Notes: generated from the sequence alone by a model not told the origin. A stretch of DNA of 50,955 nucleotides from an uncultured Oscillospiraceae bacterium (GCA_900540865.1 UQHH01000013.1:1-50955), one strand, 5' to 3'; counted from the first letter of the stretch, positions 7,913 through 16,951 are shown. Program-made: numbers and translations.

Positions 7913-9076
7913 TTAAAACAATTCTGTCGCGGGGTCGTACCGCTCGCCGTTGAACCAGCATTCAAAATGCAGGTGCGCGCCGTAGGAGTTCCCCGTATTA
8001 CCAATATAACCGATGATTTCACCCTGCTGAACCTGCTGTCCTTCCTCGGCGACCACCACACTGCAATGAGCGTACAGGGTGGAAAAGCCGCTTCCATGGT
8101 CGACCATAATGTAATAGCCCCAGCCGGAGCCCCAGGAGTCCGTTTTGTTCGCGCGGATGACCGTACCGCTCTGCGCCGCGACAATTGGCTTGCCGTAGGC
8201 GCTGCCGTTGCAGGCAAAATCCATGCCCTTATGGCTTCTGTCGTCGCCCCAGTAGGAGGTGATGACGTTGCACTCCGGCGCCGGCCAGATGTAGCCGTTC
8301 GGGCTTGGGCTGCCGTTTATGATACCGCCGTTTTGCAGGACATACTGCTTATGCCACTCGGACAGCTCCTGCGACAGCTTTTCCTGCTCCTTGGAATTTT
8401 CATCGAGCTTGCGTTCCAGGCTGCCTTCCGTTTTGGACAGCTTTTGCAGCACCTCGTCGCATTCCTTCTGCAAAGCGTCGAGCTCGTCATGCTTTTTCTC
8501 CAAATCCTTTTTCGACTGGGAGACGACGTCTTTTTCCCGCTCGATTTCCTCCTTTTCCTCCTGGATGCCGGAGAGCTTTTCTTCCAAATTGGAAATCAGC
8601 CTGGAGTCATAATCGGAAATACTTTCAATCAGGTACGCCTTATCGAGAAAATCATCGAAATTTTTTGCTCCGAGAATAATTTCAATGGCAGAGGCGTCGC
8701 CCGCCATATAGATGGCGCGGATGCGCTTGCCAAGCGTTTCGTAATCTGCGTCGATTTCCGCCTGCTGCTTTGCAATCTGCGATTCCTTCTGCCTGATTTG
8801 CTTGTTGAAGTCTGAAATAGTGGAGGTCAAAAGGTCGATTTCGTCCTCTACACCGCCGATTTTTTCCTGGAGCGCTTTTTTCAGCTCCTGCTGCTTGCCG
8901 ATGTTTTTGCGGGCCTTTTCAAGCTGTTTGTCGAGCGCTTCCTGCTGCTGTGAAAGCTCCTGCTGTTTTTGCGTAAATTCCGAAAGCTCTGTAAGCGCCG
9001 AAGCGGCCGTAGCGGTCAGCACAAAGACCGCGGTGCATATGCACAGTGAGCGCCGGGCGAAACGCGTCCAATTCAT
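7913..9076 (-). CDS. Secreted coiled-coil M23 metallopeptidase (EnvC/NlpD-like)
   Basis: This 387-residue exported protein has a signal peptide or anchor (hydrophobic to about residue 27), a long Glu/Lys/Gln-rich coiled coil (about 30-245) and a C-terminal LytM/M23 domain. Zn-binding residues are visible: HxxxD (His282, Asp286) and HLHFE (His368, His370), plus YAHCS. All are intact, so it may cut peptidoglycan cross-links or activate amidases at division sites, as family members do. It diverges from the dockerin gene across a 312-nt region. GAAGGGA precedes the ATG. Confidence 0.93.
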   Translation of the reverse strand: MNWTRFARRSLCICTAVFVLTATAASALTELSEFTQKQQELSQQQEALDKQLEKARKNIGKQQELKKALQEKIGGVEDEIDLLTSTISDFNKQIRQKESQIAKQQAEIDADYETLGKRIRAIYMAGDASAIEIILGAKNFDDFLDKAYLIESISDYDSRLISNLEEKLSGIQEEKEEIEREKDVVSQSKKDLEKKHDELDALQKECDEVLQKLSKTEGSLERKLDENSKEQEKLSQELSEWHKQYVLQNGGIINGSPSPNGYIWPAPECNVITSYWGDDRSHKGMDFACNGSAYGKPIVAAQSGTVIRANKTDSWGSGWGYYIMVDHGSGFSTLYAHCSVVVAEEGQQVQQGEIIGYIGNTGNSYGAHLHFECWFNGERYDPATELF

Positions 9077-9155
9077 TGGAACCAGTCCCTTCTTTCACAA
9101 ATGAACTGCCTTAAATTTAATGAAAATACGCCTCAAGGTTAAAACTCGATAATTC

Positions 9156-9177
9156 TCTAGCATAAATCTAGCATAAA
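9156..9177. repeat. Two tandem 11-bp repeats upstream of the M23 gene
   Basis: The unit tctagcataaa occurs twice back to back (9156-9166, 9167-9177). On the minus strand each copy gives a TATGCT hexamer, so the repeat may contribute -10-like elements or a binding site in the leader of the M23 peptidase. Confidence 0.6.
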
Positions 9178-9280
9178 AGAAGTAATTTTGCAAGAAAAAT
9201 CCCCATATTGCTCATAAAATCTACAAAAAGCGCAAAAAAGGTGGGGAATATTTTCACAGAAGCCACGCAATTTCCATAAT

Positions 9281-9308
9281 TTGGTATATGGTAAATATAT
9301 GATATAAA
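9281..9308 (+). promoter_or_regulatory. Probable promoter of the dockerin gene
   Basis: TTGGTA (9281-9286) and TATAAA (9303-9308) are separated by 16 bp, about 80 nt before the GTG start. Each box differs from consensus, so confidence is moderate. Confidence 0.4.
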
Positions 9309-9388
9309 ACGGAGATTGTTTTTTCACTTTTTTATTTGTCGGAGAAAAGTTTCTAAAAAATTGCAACATGCGAATGGAGGGAAAACAG

Positions 9389-10666
9389 GTGAAGCTTAAA
9401 AAAGCAATCAGTATTTTAATATGCCTTCTGATATTGCCGGCTGCAATGGCTGTTCCGTCGTCCGCATCCATTTTGCCGCGTATCGATACGGCGTGGAGGT
9501 TCGGCGCGGCTTTTAATGTAAATGCGGGGACTAGTCCGCAGGGCGGGGAGCCTTCCGATTATTTTCTTTTGGGCGACGTCAATTTTGACGGAAGCGTCGG
9601 TGTGCTCGATGTACTGCTGATTCAAAACGACAAGGCTATGGTGCTTACGCTTACACAAGAGCAGAGGCGCAGCGGCGACATCGACGGGGACGGGGTGCTT
9701 GCGGTGCTCGATGTCCTCCATATCCAGAAATTCCTTGCGGGAATGTATGTGGAATATCCGGTTGGGCAATGGGTACCTGCCGGAGGGGATTTCCCAACGG
9801 TACCGACGCAGGATATTACGGATTTACCAACCGTGCCCGCGACAGACCCGTCTGCAGAGCCGACTGACGCCCCGACCAGTTCACCGACCGTGCCCGCGAC
9901 CGATGCACCCGAACCAACGGCGGCAGAGCCGACCTTACCGACCGATATGCCGACAGTACCGACGATTCCTGAGCCGACTAAGCCAACAATACCGGAACCA
10001 ACTGAGCCTCCGTCTGTCGGCCGGAAAGAGATGAGCTATCTCTACCTGCGCGACGAAACGGGTACCCTCTTAAACGGCGGCAGGCTGTGGGTATATATAC
10101 CAAAGCTCAGCCATGCCGTGGAAATGAATGTTATGCGCGACGGTGTTACCTTCCGCGCGGAGATTTCGCGTGATTGGGACGAGCTTGCGTTTTATCGGAC
10201 GGCGGACTCCGTTATTACGCCCGGAAATCCTGAGGAACTTCCGGCGGACAAGCTGTGGAACGCATGGACCGGGCTTCCCGCGCGCGGCCAAAACGACTGC
10301 TTTGCCGTAGCCGGTGACGGCAAAGGCGGCTGGACGGCGTATGACCTCACGGGCGAGCGGACAATTTATTTCGACGCGGCCTCATGCGGATGGCAGGACG
10401 CTTATATTTACGGCTGGTCGTTTGGGCTTGACCGTACGTTTGTCCCGATGGAATACGTTGCAAATGGTATTTATAAGCTGATACTGCCGCAGGCGCCCGC
10501 CGCTGGAGCAAAGGGATTTGTTTTTTTGAACCAGGGCTTTTGGGACGGCGCGTTCCTGACGGAGGACTGCGTTATAGAGGCTGGTAAAAACCTTTATACC
10601 GATGTTAGAAAGGCCGGGGACTTATGGACGGGCTCATGGGCCGTCTATCCGGATAAACTGAATTGA
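9389..10666 (+). CDS. Secreted protein: N-terminal dockerin, PT-rich linker, two CBM26-like modules
   Basis: This 425-residue exported protein most likely starts at GTG 9389, preceded by TGGAGGG and leading straight into a KLKKA signal peptide. After cleavage comes a type I dockerin (about 65-130) with two Ca-binding repeats, GDVNFDGSVGVLDVLLIQ and GDIDGDGVLAVLDVLHIQ. A Pro/Thr linker (about 140-225, repeated PTVPATD units) follows. The rest appears to be two related beta-rich modules ending in WTAYD and WTGSWAVY, with features of family 26 starch-binding modules (YLYLRD / TIYFDA openings, conserved Trp/Tyr). No catalytic domain is present. It could attach starch-binding capacity to a cohesin scaffold. 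The CBM assignment is from pattern only. Confidence 0.78.
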   Translation: MKLKKAISILICLLILPAAMAVPSSASILPRIDTAWRFGAAFNVNAGTSPQGGEPSDYFLLGDVNFDGSVGVLDVLLIQNDKAMVLTLTQEQRRSGDIDGDGVLAVLDVLHIQKFLAGMYVEYPVGQWVPAGGDFPTVPTQDITDLPTVPATDPSAEPTDAPTSSPTVPATDAPEPTAAEPTLPTDMPTVPTIPEPTKPTIPEPTEPPSVGRKEMSYLYLRDETGTLLNGGRLWVYIPKLSHAVEMNVMRDGVTFRAEISRDWDELAFYRTADSVITPGNPEELPADKLWNAWTGLPARGQNDCFAVAGDGKGGWTAYDLTGERTIYFDAASCGWQDAYIYGWSFGLDRTFVPMEYVANGIYKLILPQAPAAGAKGFVFLNQGFWDGAFLTEDCVIEAGKNLYTDVRKAGDLWTGSWAVYPDKLN

Positions 10667-10710
10667 TATTTGCTTACGACAGAAACATTTTGTATTTCTT
10701 TCTTCTCGTC

Positions 10711-10745
10711 GCCGCCCTTTTTTTAAAGGGCGGCACTCTTTTTAT
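10711..10745 (+). terminator. Rho-independent terminator after the dockerin gene
   Basis: A 10-bp stem (10711-10720 with 10725-10734, loop tttt) is followed by actcttttta. It lies 45 nt after the stop codon. Confidence 0.75.
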
Positions 10746-10826
10746 GGTATGAAAATTTCTGTTTTGATAAAAAACCGGTTCAAACGTCTGTATCCCGCAA
10801 AATAAGCCAAAAAGTACAAGCCCGTT

Positions 10827-10859
10827 ATGACAAAATTTTTTGATGGCTTGTCCTATAAT
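10827..10859 (+). promoter_or_regulatory. Spo0A-type promoter for spoIIE with 21-bp spacing
   Basis: ATGACA (10827-10832) and TATAAT (10854-10859) are 21 bp apart, too far for ordinary sigma-A promoters but the known feature of Bacillus spoIIE/spoIIG promoters activated by Spo0A~P. TATGACAA over the -35 matches the reverse 0A box TTCGACAA at 6 of 8 positions. The spoIIE start is about 40 nt downstream. Confidence 0.55.
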
Positions 10860-10902
10860 AGCTCTACTGATAAGAAAAAAACGGCGGGACGGTGAAAAGC
10901 GC

Positions 10903-13230
10903 ATGAAAATACAGCGGGCGGCGGCCGCAAAAGGATTTTTTGAACATACGATGGCATCCAAGACAGCGCGTACCCTGGTGCTGCAGGGCGTTTATTTCCT
11001 TGCGGGCATTCTGGTTTCCGGTGGGGCGGTATTCGGCAGCTATGCGCCGTTTGGCGCGTCTATGGTGGCGGCCGTCCCGTTTCGGAACCTGCTATCCTCG
11101 CTTGCGGGAACGGCGCTCGGGTACATAATGTTTTCTCCTGGGGGGAGTTTCCGGTATGTAGCCACCGTGCTCGCGGTCAGCGCAATTCGCTGGACGCTCT
11201 CCGACCTGCAGAAAATCAATAGGAGCCGTTTTTTCGCGCCCGTCATTTCGTTCATTCCAATGCTTGCGACCGGCCTTGTGCTCGCGGCTGTCGGCGGTTT
11301 TGCGGGAAACCTGCTCGCGATGTGCCTGATAGAAGCGCTCCTGTGCGCGGTCGGCGCTTACTTTTTCAACCGGACGATTACGCTTTCGGCGGGTTCGCGC
11401 GGGATTACCACCTTCAACCAACAGGAAATTGCCTGCATTGCCATGACGGGCTGTATTTTACTGCTGGCGTTTTCGAGCATCTCCTTCGCGGGTATTTCAC
11501 TCGGGCGCATCGCGGCGGTGCTTGCCATTTTGTTCTGCGCGCGGTACGGCGCCGTTTCAGGCGGATGTATTTCCGGCGTGGCGACCGGCGTGATTTTCAG
11601 CATGACCGACAGCTCCCTGAGCTTTGTGGCGGGCGCGTACGCCTTTGGCGGGCTGATGGCGGGGCTGTTTGCGCCGACAGGAAAAATCGGGACGATACTT
11701 GCGTTTCTTGTGTGCAATACCGTCATGGCGTTCCAGTCGCAGAACACGACGCTGATTCTGACCTCGCTCTATGAAACGCTGATTGCGTCCGTCGTCTTTT
11801 TCCTGCTGCCGAAGGACCTTGGAAACCAGCTTTCCGCCGTGTTTTCTCCGCCGGTCGACAAGTCACGCTCCGAGGGGCTGCGGCGTAATGTGATTATGCG
11901 GCTCGATTTCGCGGCAAAAGCGCTCGGCGATGTTTCCGCTTCGGTTGACAACGTAGCGAAGAAGATGAAAGAGCTGTTTGCGTCCGACATGAGCGCCGTC
12001 TACGGCAAGGCGGCGGAGGATACCTGCTCGCACTGCGGCCTGCGCGTCTACTGCTGGGAAAAGCAGCGTGAGACGAGCCTCAACGACTTTAACAGCCTGA
12101 GCGACGCCCTTCGTAAAAAAGGAAGGATTGAAGAAAAGGATTTTTCTGAACGGTTTATCAAAAAATGCTGCAAAACGAAAGAAATGGCCGCCGCCGTCAA
12201 CCGTAATTACAGCGCTTATACGGCGTTTCTGGCGGCGGAGCGGCGCGTGGGCGAGGTGCGCGGCGTCGTTGCGGGGCAGTTTTCGGGTTTGAGCGGTATC
12301 CTCGGCGAGATGGCGGAGGAATTTGAAAACTACGAGCATTTTGATATGGCCGCCGCCGAGCGCGTGAGCACGGCGCTCAAAATGGCGGGCTTGACGCCGA
12401 TTGACGTCAGCTGCCGTATCGACCGGTTCGGACGGATGACGGTTGAAATCGAAACGGTCGACACCAACCATAACAGCATGAAAAAAGCACAGCTGCTCAA
12501 GGAGATTTCAAAGGCGTGCGGCAGAAGGCTGGACACACCCTGCCTGAGCATGGCGCCCAACCGCTGCCGCATGCAGCTAAGCGAGCGCCCCTGCTTTGAC
12601 GCGCAGGTGGGGAGCTATCAGCACATCAGCGGCAACGGGCAGCTCTGCGGCGACAGCTACAACTATTTCAATGACGGCATGGGCCGATTTGTCGCAATTA
12701 TCAGCGACGGTATGGGCACAGGCGGGCGCGCCGCGGTCGACGGGAGCATGGCGGAGAGCATTATGACCAAGCTTACGAAGGCGGGGCTTGGCTTCGACTG
12801 TGCGCTAAGCGTCGTCAATTCCGCGCTGATGGTCAAATCGGGCGACGAATCGCTCGCTACGCTCGATGTGGTTTGCATCGATATGTTTACCGGAGACGCT
12901 CAGATTATGAAGGCGGGCGCGCCGCTTACCATCGTCCGAAAGAACGGAAAAACCTATCGATGCAACAGCGCTTCCCTGCCCGCCGGTATATTGACGGATA
13001 TCAAGTTTTCACACGATACGGCAACGCTCGAGCTTGGCGACTGGCTCGTGATGGTATCGGACGGAGCCGTTGCGATGGGCGATATGTGGCTCGAGTCGCT
13101 CATTGAGCATTGGGAGGAGGGAAGCGCCCAGGCGCTTGCGAAAAAAATCGTAGAGGAGGCCAGAAAACGCCGCACAGACGGCTATGACGACGATATTACG
13201 GCGGTTGCGATAAAGCTGACGCGCAACTGA
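10903..13230 (+). CDS. spoIIE: Stage II sporulation protein E, PP2C phosphatase
   Basis: SpoIIE dephosphorylates SpoIIAA in the forespore and thereby releases sigma-F; it also binds the division septum. The 775-residue protein has a membrane domain of about ten helices (about 20-310), a linker with CSHCGLRVYCW (near 374-384), and a C-terminal PP2C domain (about 575-770) with GDSYNYF, ISDGMGTG and a final DDDITAVAIKL bearing metal-ligand aspartates. The start at 10903 is chosen because a GGGACGGTGAAAAG site precedes it and the usual short cytoplasmic N-terminus results; an in-frame ATG at 10840 overlaps the promoter. Length is a little under the 827 of B. subtilis. It is monocistronic. Confidence 0.96.
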   Translation: MKIQRAAAAKGFFEHTMASKTARTLVLQGVYFLAGILVSGGAVFGSYAPFGASMVAAVPFRNLLSSLAGTALGYIMFSPGGSFRYVATVLAVSAIRWTLSDLQKINRSRFFAPVISFIPMLATGLVLAAVGGFAGNLLAMCLIEALLCAVGAYFFNRTITLSAGSRGITTFNQQEIACIAMTGCILLLAFSSISFAGISLGRIAAVLAILFCARYGAVSGGCISGVATGVIFSMTDSSLSFVAGAYAFGGLMAGLFAPTGKIGTILAFLVCNTVMAFQSQNTTLILTSLYETLIASVVFFLLPKDLGNQLSAVFSPPVDKSRSEGLRRNVIMRLDFAAKALGDVSASVDNVAKKMKELFASDMSAVYGKAAEDTCSHCGLRVYCWEKQRETSLNDFNSLSDALRKKGRIEEKDFSERFIKKCCKTKEMAAAVNRNYSAYTAFLAAERRVGEVRGVVAGQFSGLSGILGEMAEEFENYEHFDMAAAERVSTALKMAGLTPIDVSCRIDRFGRMTVEIETVDTNHNSMKKAQLLKEISKACGRRLDTPCLSMAPNRCRMQLSERPCFDAQVGSYQHISGNGQLCGDSYNYFNDGMGRFVAIISDGMGTGGRAAVDGSMAESIMTKLTKAGLGFDCALSVVNSALMVKSGDESLATLDVVCIDMFTGDAQIMKAGAPLTIVRKNGKTYRCNSASLPAGILTDIKFSHDTATLELGDWLVMVSDGAVAMGDMWLESLIEHWEEGSAQALAKKIVEEARKRRTDGYDDDITAVAIKLTRN

Positions 13231-13239
13231 ACAGTATAA

Positions 13240-13282
13240 AAAGCGTCCGAAACGGAAACTCCGTTTCGGACGCTTTGTTTTT
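13240..13282. terminator. Terminator after spoIIE
   Basis: A 16-bp perfect stem (13240-13255 with 13261-13276) with a 5-nt loop is followed by gtttttt. It also has an A-run on the other side and may serve the convergent minus-strand gene. Confidence 0.85.
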
Positions 13283-13297
13283 TATAATCCTATGTAA

Positions 13298-13723
13298 TTA
13301 CTGCTGTTCGGGCGCCTTCCTGTTCATTGCTCCGCCGATTAGATAAAGGACGGGGAGTATCAGGCCGATTAGATTCATTGGGCTGAATCCGCCGCTGGTG
13401 ATTGTAAAAACCAAGGAAATTGCCTGGATGAGCACCAGGATGATGCCCCAGACAAAGCAGGTCGAGGAAATCTCGTTGCAGCGCTTGACCGCTACCGCAC
13501 CGGCGATAATCAGCAGTATGCTGGAAGCCATAGAAATAATAGCGGCCACAGTGGATAATGCGCCAATTGCCGCCCCTGCTTCCACATCGCCCGCCGCCGC
13601 GCCGAGCGCGCCGAGGAGGTTTCCTCCAAGCAGCAGCATAATGCCGCCAATAATGCCAAAAATGCCGAAGATGATGTTTAGAATGCCGACAACCTTGAGT
13701 AATGTTCTGCCCTTTGCGTTCAT
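13298..13723 (-). CDS. Small four-helix membrane protein, function unknown
   Basis: This 141-residue hydrophobic protein has four predicted membrane segments (about 8-32, 50-78, 88-108 and 113-132), a Gly/Ile-rich first helix and a charged C-terminus. I do not recognise a specific family; the pattern resembles DUF4064-type small membrane proteins. GGAGGATAG lies 6-12 nt before the ATG. It is monocistronic, between spoIIE and the lipid kinase, with its own promoter. Confidence 0.75.
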   Translation of the reverse strand: MNAKGRTLLKVVGILNIIFGIFGIIGGIMLLLGGNLLGALGAAAGDVEAGAAIGALSTVAAIISMASSILLIIAGAVAVKRCNEISSTCFVWGIILVLIQAISLVFTITSGGFSPMNLIGLILPVLYLIGGAMNRKAPEQQ

Positions 13724-13765
13724 AGTCTATCCTCCAATTATATATTTGGCGTATTTGCCAAAATC

Positions 13766-13795
13766 ATTATATCATGATAAGTCAGCCTGGTGCAA
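13766..13795 (-). promoter_or_regulatory. Promoter of the small membrane protein gene
   Basis: On the minus strand TTGCAC (13795-13790) is followed after 18 bp by TATAAT (13771-13766), with an extended TG just upstream of the -10. Confidence 0.55.
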
Positions 13796-13847
13796 TAGTA
13801 CAATGGCAAAAGTTTCAAAATATGTCCAATCAAGACTTAATAAAAAA

Positions 13848-13880
13848 ACGCCCGGGGACTAAACCCTGGGCGTCCGTTTT
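13848..13880 (-). terminator. Terminator of the flippase-GT2-lipid kinase operon
   Basis: A 10-bp stem with one G-U pair (13848-13857 with 13864-13873) has an A-run at 13842-13848, which becomes a T-run when transcribed on the minus strand. It follows the lipid kinase stop by about 10 nt. Confidence 0.75.
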
Positions 13881-13882
13881 TT

Positions 13883-14797
13883 CTATTCAAACACGTCGCT
13901 CCCCGCGCCCGCGATGACTGTAAACGCCTTGGGGAGGTTTTCGATTTCAGCGGTTTTATGGTTTCCGCCGTTTTCGCCGTCGAGCGTCCAGCCGACAGGC
14001 TCCTGCGCGGTAATCACGGCATGCGGCGTACGGATTACATGGCAGTAGGGGGAAGAAAAGTTGCGTTTCATAAAATCCGCAACCATGTTTTGCAGCTCAA
14101 TTGGATTGTTTGGGTTTTTGAACAGGATGACCTCGAACAGGCCGTCGTCGAGCTTTGCCCCCAATCCGCCTCTGTCCTTAAAGCCGCCGACGCTGCGCGT
14201 ATTTGTGACCATACCGAGGATATAGTCCCCCTCGATGACGCCGTCGCCGTAATTCACCCTGATGTGTGAGGGCTTGATGGTCGGGAGCCGGCGGATTCCT
14301 TCTAAAAGGTAGGCGGCGTGCCCGAAGATATTTTTAAACTTCTGCGGCGTATCATACGACACGTCCGTAAACGCGCCGAAGGCCGCGATATAAACAAAGT
14401 TCCCATCGTTGAAGCGGCCCGCGTCACAGGTAAACGGCTTGCCCGCCAGTACATTCTGCGCCGCCTTGACAAGATTTTTCGGTATGCCCAGCGTAGCGGC
14501 AAAATCGTTTGTGCTGCCAGCCGGAACATAGCCGAGCGGCTTTCTGTTCTCAGGGGGCAGCGTTAGAAGGCCTCGCACGCACTCATTCAAGGTGCCGTCG
14601 CCGCCGCAGACGACCAGCAAATCGAATCGGGCGGCTCTTTTGCAGATGGTTTGGTATGCGTCGTCCGGCCCCTGCGTCGGGCGTACCGTTACGTCGTAGC
14701 CCCCGCCGACGAAGACGTCTATGATATCGCTCAGACGGCTTTTTACCTGCGCCTTGCCGGACGTGGGGTTATAAATCAACAGTAATTTCTTACTCAT
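13883..14797 (-). CDS. Diacylglycerol/lipid kinase (YegS/DgkB family)
   Basis: This 304-residue enzyme phosphorylates a lipid alcohol such as diacylglycerol with ATP. Visible motifs are YNPTSGK at the start, the nucleotide-binding GGDGT (about 65-69) and PAGSTNDFA (about 92-100), followed by the beta-rich C-terminal lobe with DGENG. All key residues are present. It is the last gene of a three-gene operon with a flippase-like protein and a GT2 glycosyltransferase; the gap to the GT2 gene is 21 nt. Together with the UgtP-like gene upstream, this suggests a role in recycling the diacylglycerol generated by glycolipid or lipid-linked polymer synthesis. Confidence 0.92.
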   Translation of the reverse strand: MSKKLLLIYNPTSGKAQVKSRLSDIIDVFVGGGYDVTVRPTQGPDDAYQTICKRAARFDLLVVCGGDGTLNECVRGLLTLPPENRKPLGYVPAGSTNDFAATLGIPKNLVKAAQNVLAGKPFTCDAGRFNDGNFVYIAAFGAFTDVSYDTPQKFKNIFGHAAYLLEGIRRLPTIKPSHIRVNYGDGVIEGDYILGMVTNTRSVGGFKDRGGLGAKLDDGLFEVILFKNPNNPIELQNMVADFMKRNFSSPYCHVIRTPHAVITAQEPVGWTLDGENGGNHKTAEIENLPKAFTVIAGAGSDVFE

Positions 14798-14818
14798 ACA
14801 AGCCTCGCTAAAGTAGGA

Positions 14819-15787
14819 TTACCTGTCCTTTGGCACTGCCATTTCACGCACGAGCGCGGGGATGTCCTTCTTACAAGGCGTGAATTTGCGCGAGACGAAG
14901 TGGCAGATCGATTTGGTAGAGGAGGAAATATTCCTGACCAGGCCCGACAGGTTTTTATGGGTCAGGTGCGAATGGATAATATTGAAGAAGTTTGCGAACA
15001 CCATTGCAAACGCAAGTCTGAAATGGCTGAACCGGTACTCCTTGTAACAGCCGTTTTGTTCAAAGAAATTGCGCAGCACGCCGAGTGAGCGCACATAATC
15101 GTTGAGCTTTTTGAAATCGAGCGCCGAAACGATGCTGTTACTGCGCTGAGTGTAATAATAAAGGCATTTATCGATGACAACGACCCTGTTCGCCCGGGAA
15201 AGCAGGCGGGAGGTCGTCGCGATGTCCTCAAAATACATTTCGGGAAAAACAAGCGGCTCGCCGCCGAAGAACAGGCTGCGGTGCCATAGCTTATTCCAAA
15301 GGTAGGAACGGCTGCGGAAATCGGATATTGTCATTCTCGTCAGCTTTACCGCGCTGTGCACGCCTTCAAACGGTTTACGGAACATAATGGTATGATGTGT
15401 ACCTCTGTCCTGATTATACAAAGCATAGTTGCAGCACGAAACGTCGGCGCCGCTGTCCTTTGCGGCGCGGTACAGGTTTTTCAGGAAGCTGGGGTCGACG
15501 TAATCGTCGCTGTCCACAAAGGCTATGTACGTTCCGCGGGCTTTTTTGACGCCCAGGTTGCGCGCGCCGGAAACGCCCTTGACCTTGTTTTTCACCAGAT
15601 GGAAATTATAAAATGAGGCGGCGAAATCCTGCGCGATTAAAAGGCTGCTGTCTGTAGAGCCGTCGTCAATCATAATGACCTCATAGTCGCGGAACGTTTG
15701 GCACGCAACGGAGGCGAGGCAGCGGTACAGATAGCTGTCTACATTATATATGGGGATAATGACGCTGATTTCCGGATTATCGTTCAT
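14819..15787 (-). CDS. Family 2 glycosyltransferase
   Basis: This 322-residue cytoplasmic GT-A enzyme opens with ISVIIPIYNVDSYL, then IDDGSTDSS (nucleotide sugar) and the metal-binding DSDD (about 92-95), followed by an ExxY/F acceptor region (MYFEDIATT). The donor and acceptor cannot be told. The C-terminal third is basic and aromatic, suggesting membrane association. The start is 6 nt after the flippase-like gene stop; the ribosome binding site is weak (AAAGGA about 15 nt before), so translation is probably coupled. Confidence 0.9.
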   Translation of the reverse strand: MNDNPEISVIIPIYNVDSYLYRCLASVACQTFRDYEVIMIDDGSTDSSLLIAQDFAASFYNFHLVKNKVKGVSGARNLGVKKARGTYIAFVDSDDYVDPSFLKNLYRAAKDSGADVSCCNYALYNQDRGTHHTIMFRKPFEGVHSAVKLTRMTISDFRSRSYLWNKLWHRSLFFGGEPLVFPEMYFEDIATTSRLLSRANRVVVIDKCLYYYTQRSNSIVSALDFKKLNDYVRSLGVLRNFFEQNGCYKEYRFSHFRLAFAMVFANFFNIIHSHLTHKNLSGLVRNISSSTKSICHFVSRKFTPCKKDIPALVREMAVPKDR

Positions 15788-15793
15788 AAGCGG

Positions 15794-16951
15794 TTAAGAG
15801 TCCTTTTCAATTGATTTTTCTTCGCCGGATTCCTCCGGACCGTCTTTGCAGCCGTTGTCCGGCGCGCTCATCTCCTGCGCAAGCCGGTCTATATCGTGCT
15901 TTCTTTTGTCCTTTGTAAAGTAGGAGAACGGGCTCGAAACGAGAATCATGCCGTAATAGGTGATAATCCTCCAGACAAGGATAGCCGACTTGAGCGTGCC
16001 GCCCACAAAGAACATGCCAAAGAAAGCAGAGAAGCCAAGCTCCGCCGCGCCGGAGGCACCGGGCAGGGGAATCAAGCTCGAGGCTAGGTTTACATACGCC
16101 TGCGAACACAGAATATCGATATAAGAGGCGCCGTCTACTCCCGGTCCCTGGAACGAACGGTAGATGAAATACGGAACGCTCAAAATCGCCAGAATCTGCA
16201 AGAAAACAAGGAGGTAGGAGGAAACCATCAGCCGCGGGACCTTGAACAGCTCCTTGTTGCTTTCGTGGAACATCTCAATCTGCTTGCGCAGGGAATCCGC
16301 CTTGTGTTCGGGGTCTTTAATAAAGCGCAGCTTTTTCATCAGCCATGCGATAAACCGCACAAGCTGTGCCGAGAGCTTTTCGTTGAACGAGACGACTATC
16401 AGTCCGAAGGTGACGACCATCTGGGACAGGAACCCGATTAACACAAACGCCCACATGACGGGCGTGGTCATCGTCTTTAAAAAATAGTCGAACCGGACGA
16501 CGATGGCAATCAGGCTGAAGGCCGTTGAGGTGAGCTGGTATACGATAAATTTCTGCATCATACACGAGGTGCCGAACCCCGCGCCGATGTTCATTTTTGA
16601 CATCAAATAAACCTGCATGGGCTGCCCGCCCGTAGAGGAAGGCGTAATCGCGCTGTAGAACTGGCCGACCAGGCAGACCTTTAAGGCGTCCCACAGCGTA
16701 AAATAAGAGAAGCGGCTGTGTATAAAATTAAAGGTAACGAGCGTATCCATGAATACGTTGAATAGCTGGGCCAGCACCGCCAGCAGCAGCCAGAAAATAC
16801 CGATAGAGCGCGAGGAGCGCAGAAGGTCCATCAGGCCCTCTTCCGAAAAGAAAAAATACGCGACGAGGCAAACGGAAATGACGATGACCAATATATTGAT
16901 AACAGCGCCGGCTCTTATTCTATGATGGCGCTTTTTTTTAGAACCGTCCAA
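15794..16951 (-). CDS. Flippase-like membrane protein (UPF0104 / LPG synthase TM family)
   Basis: This 385-residue protein has seven to eight membrane segments and the family motif region TPSSTGGQPMQVYLM (about 104-118) and LIPLPGASGAAELGFSAFF (about 293-311), matching the integral domain shared by MprF and AglD2-like proteins. MprF's homologous domain flips lysyl-phosphatidylglycerol; whether this one synthesises, flips or only binds lipid is unknown. It lacks the MprF catalytic C-terminal domain, and ends instead in a charged Glu/Lys tail. It is the first gene of the operon with GT2 and lipid kinase. Confidence 0.88.
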   Translation of the reverse strand: MDGSKKKRHHRIRAGAVINILVIVISVCLVAYFFFSEEGLMDLLRSSRSIGIFWLLLAVLAQLFNVFMDTLVTFNFIHSRFSYFTLWDALKVCLVGQFYSAITPSSTGGQPMQVYLMSKMNIGAGFGTSCMMQKFIVYQLTSTAFSLIAIVVRFDYFLKTMTTPVMWAFVLIGFLSQMVVTFGLIVVSFNEKLSAQLVRFIAWLMKKLRFIKDPEHKADSLRKQIEMFHESNKELFKVPRLMVSSYLLVFLQILAILSVPYFIYRSFQGPGVDGASYIDILCSQAYVNLASSLIPLPGASGAAELGFSAFFGMFFVGGTLKSAILVWRIITYYGMILVSSPFSYFTKDKRKHDIDRLAQEMSAPDNGCKDGPEESGEEKSIEKDS

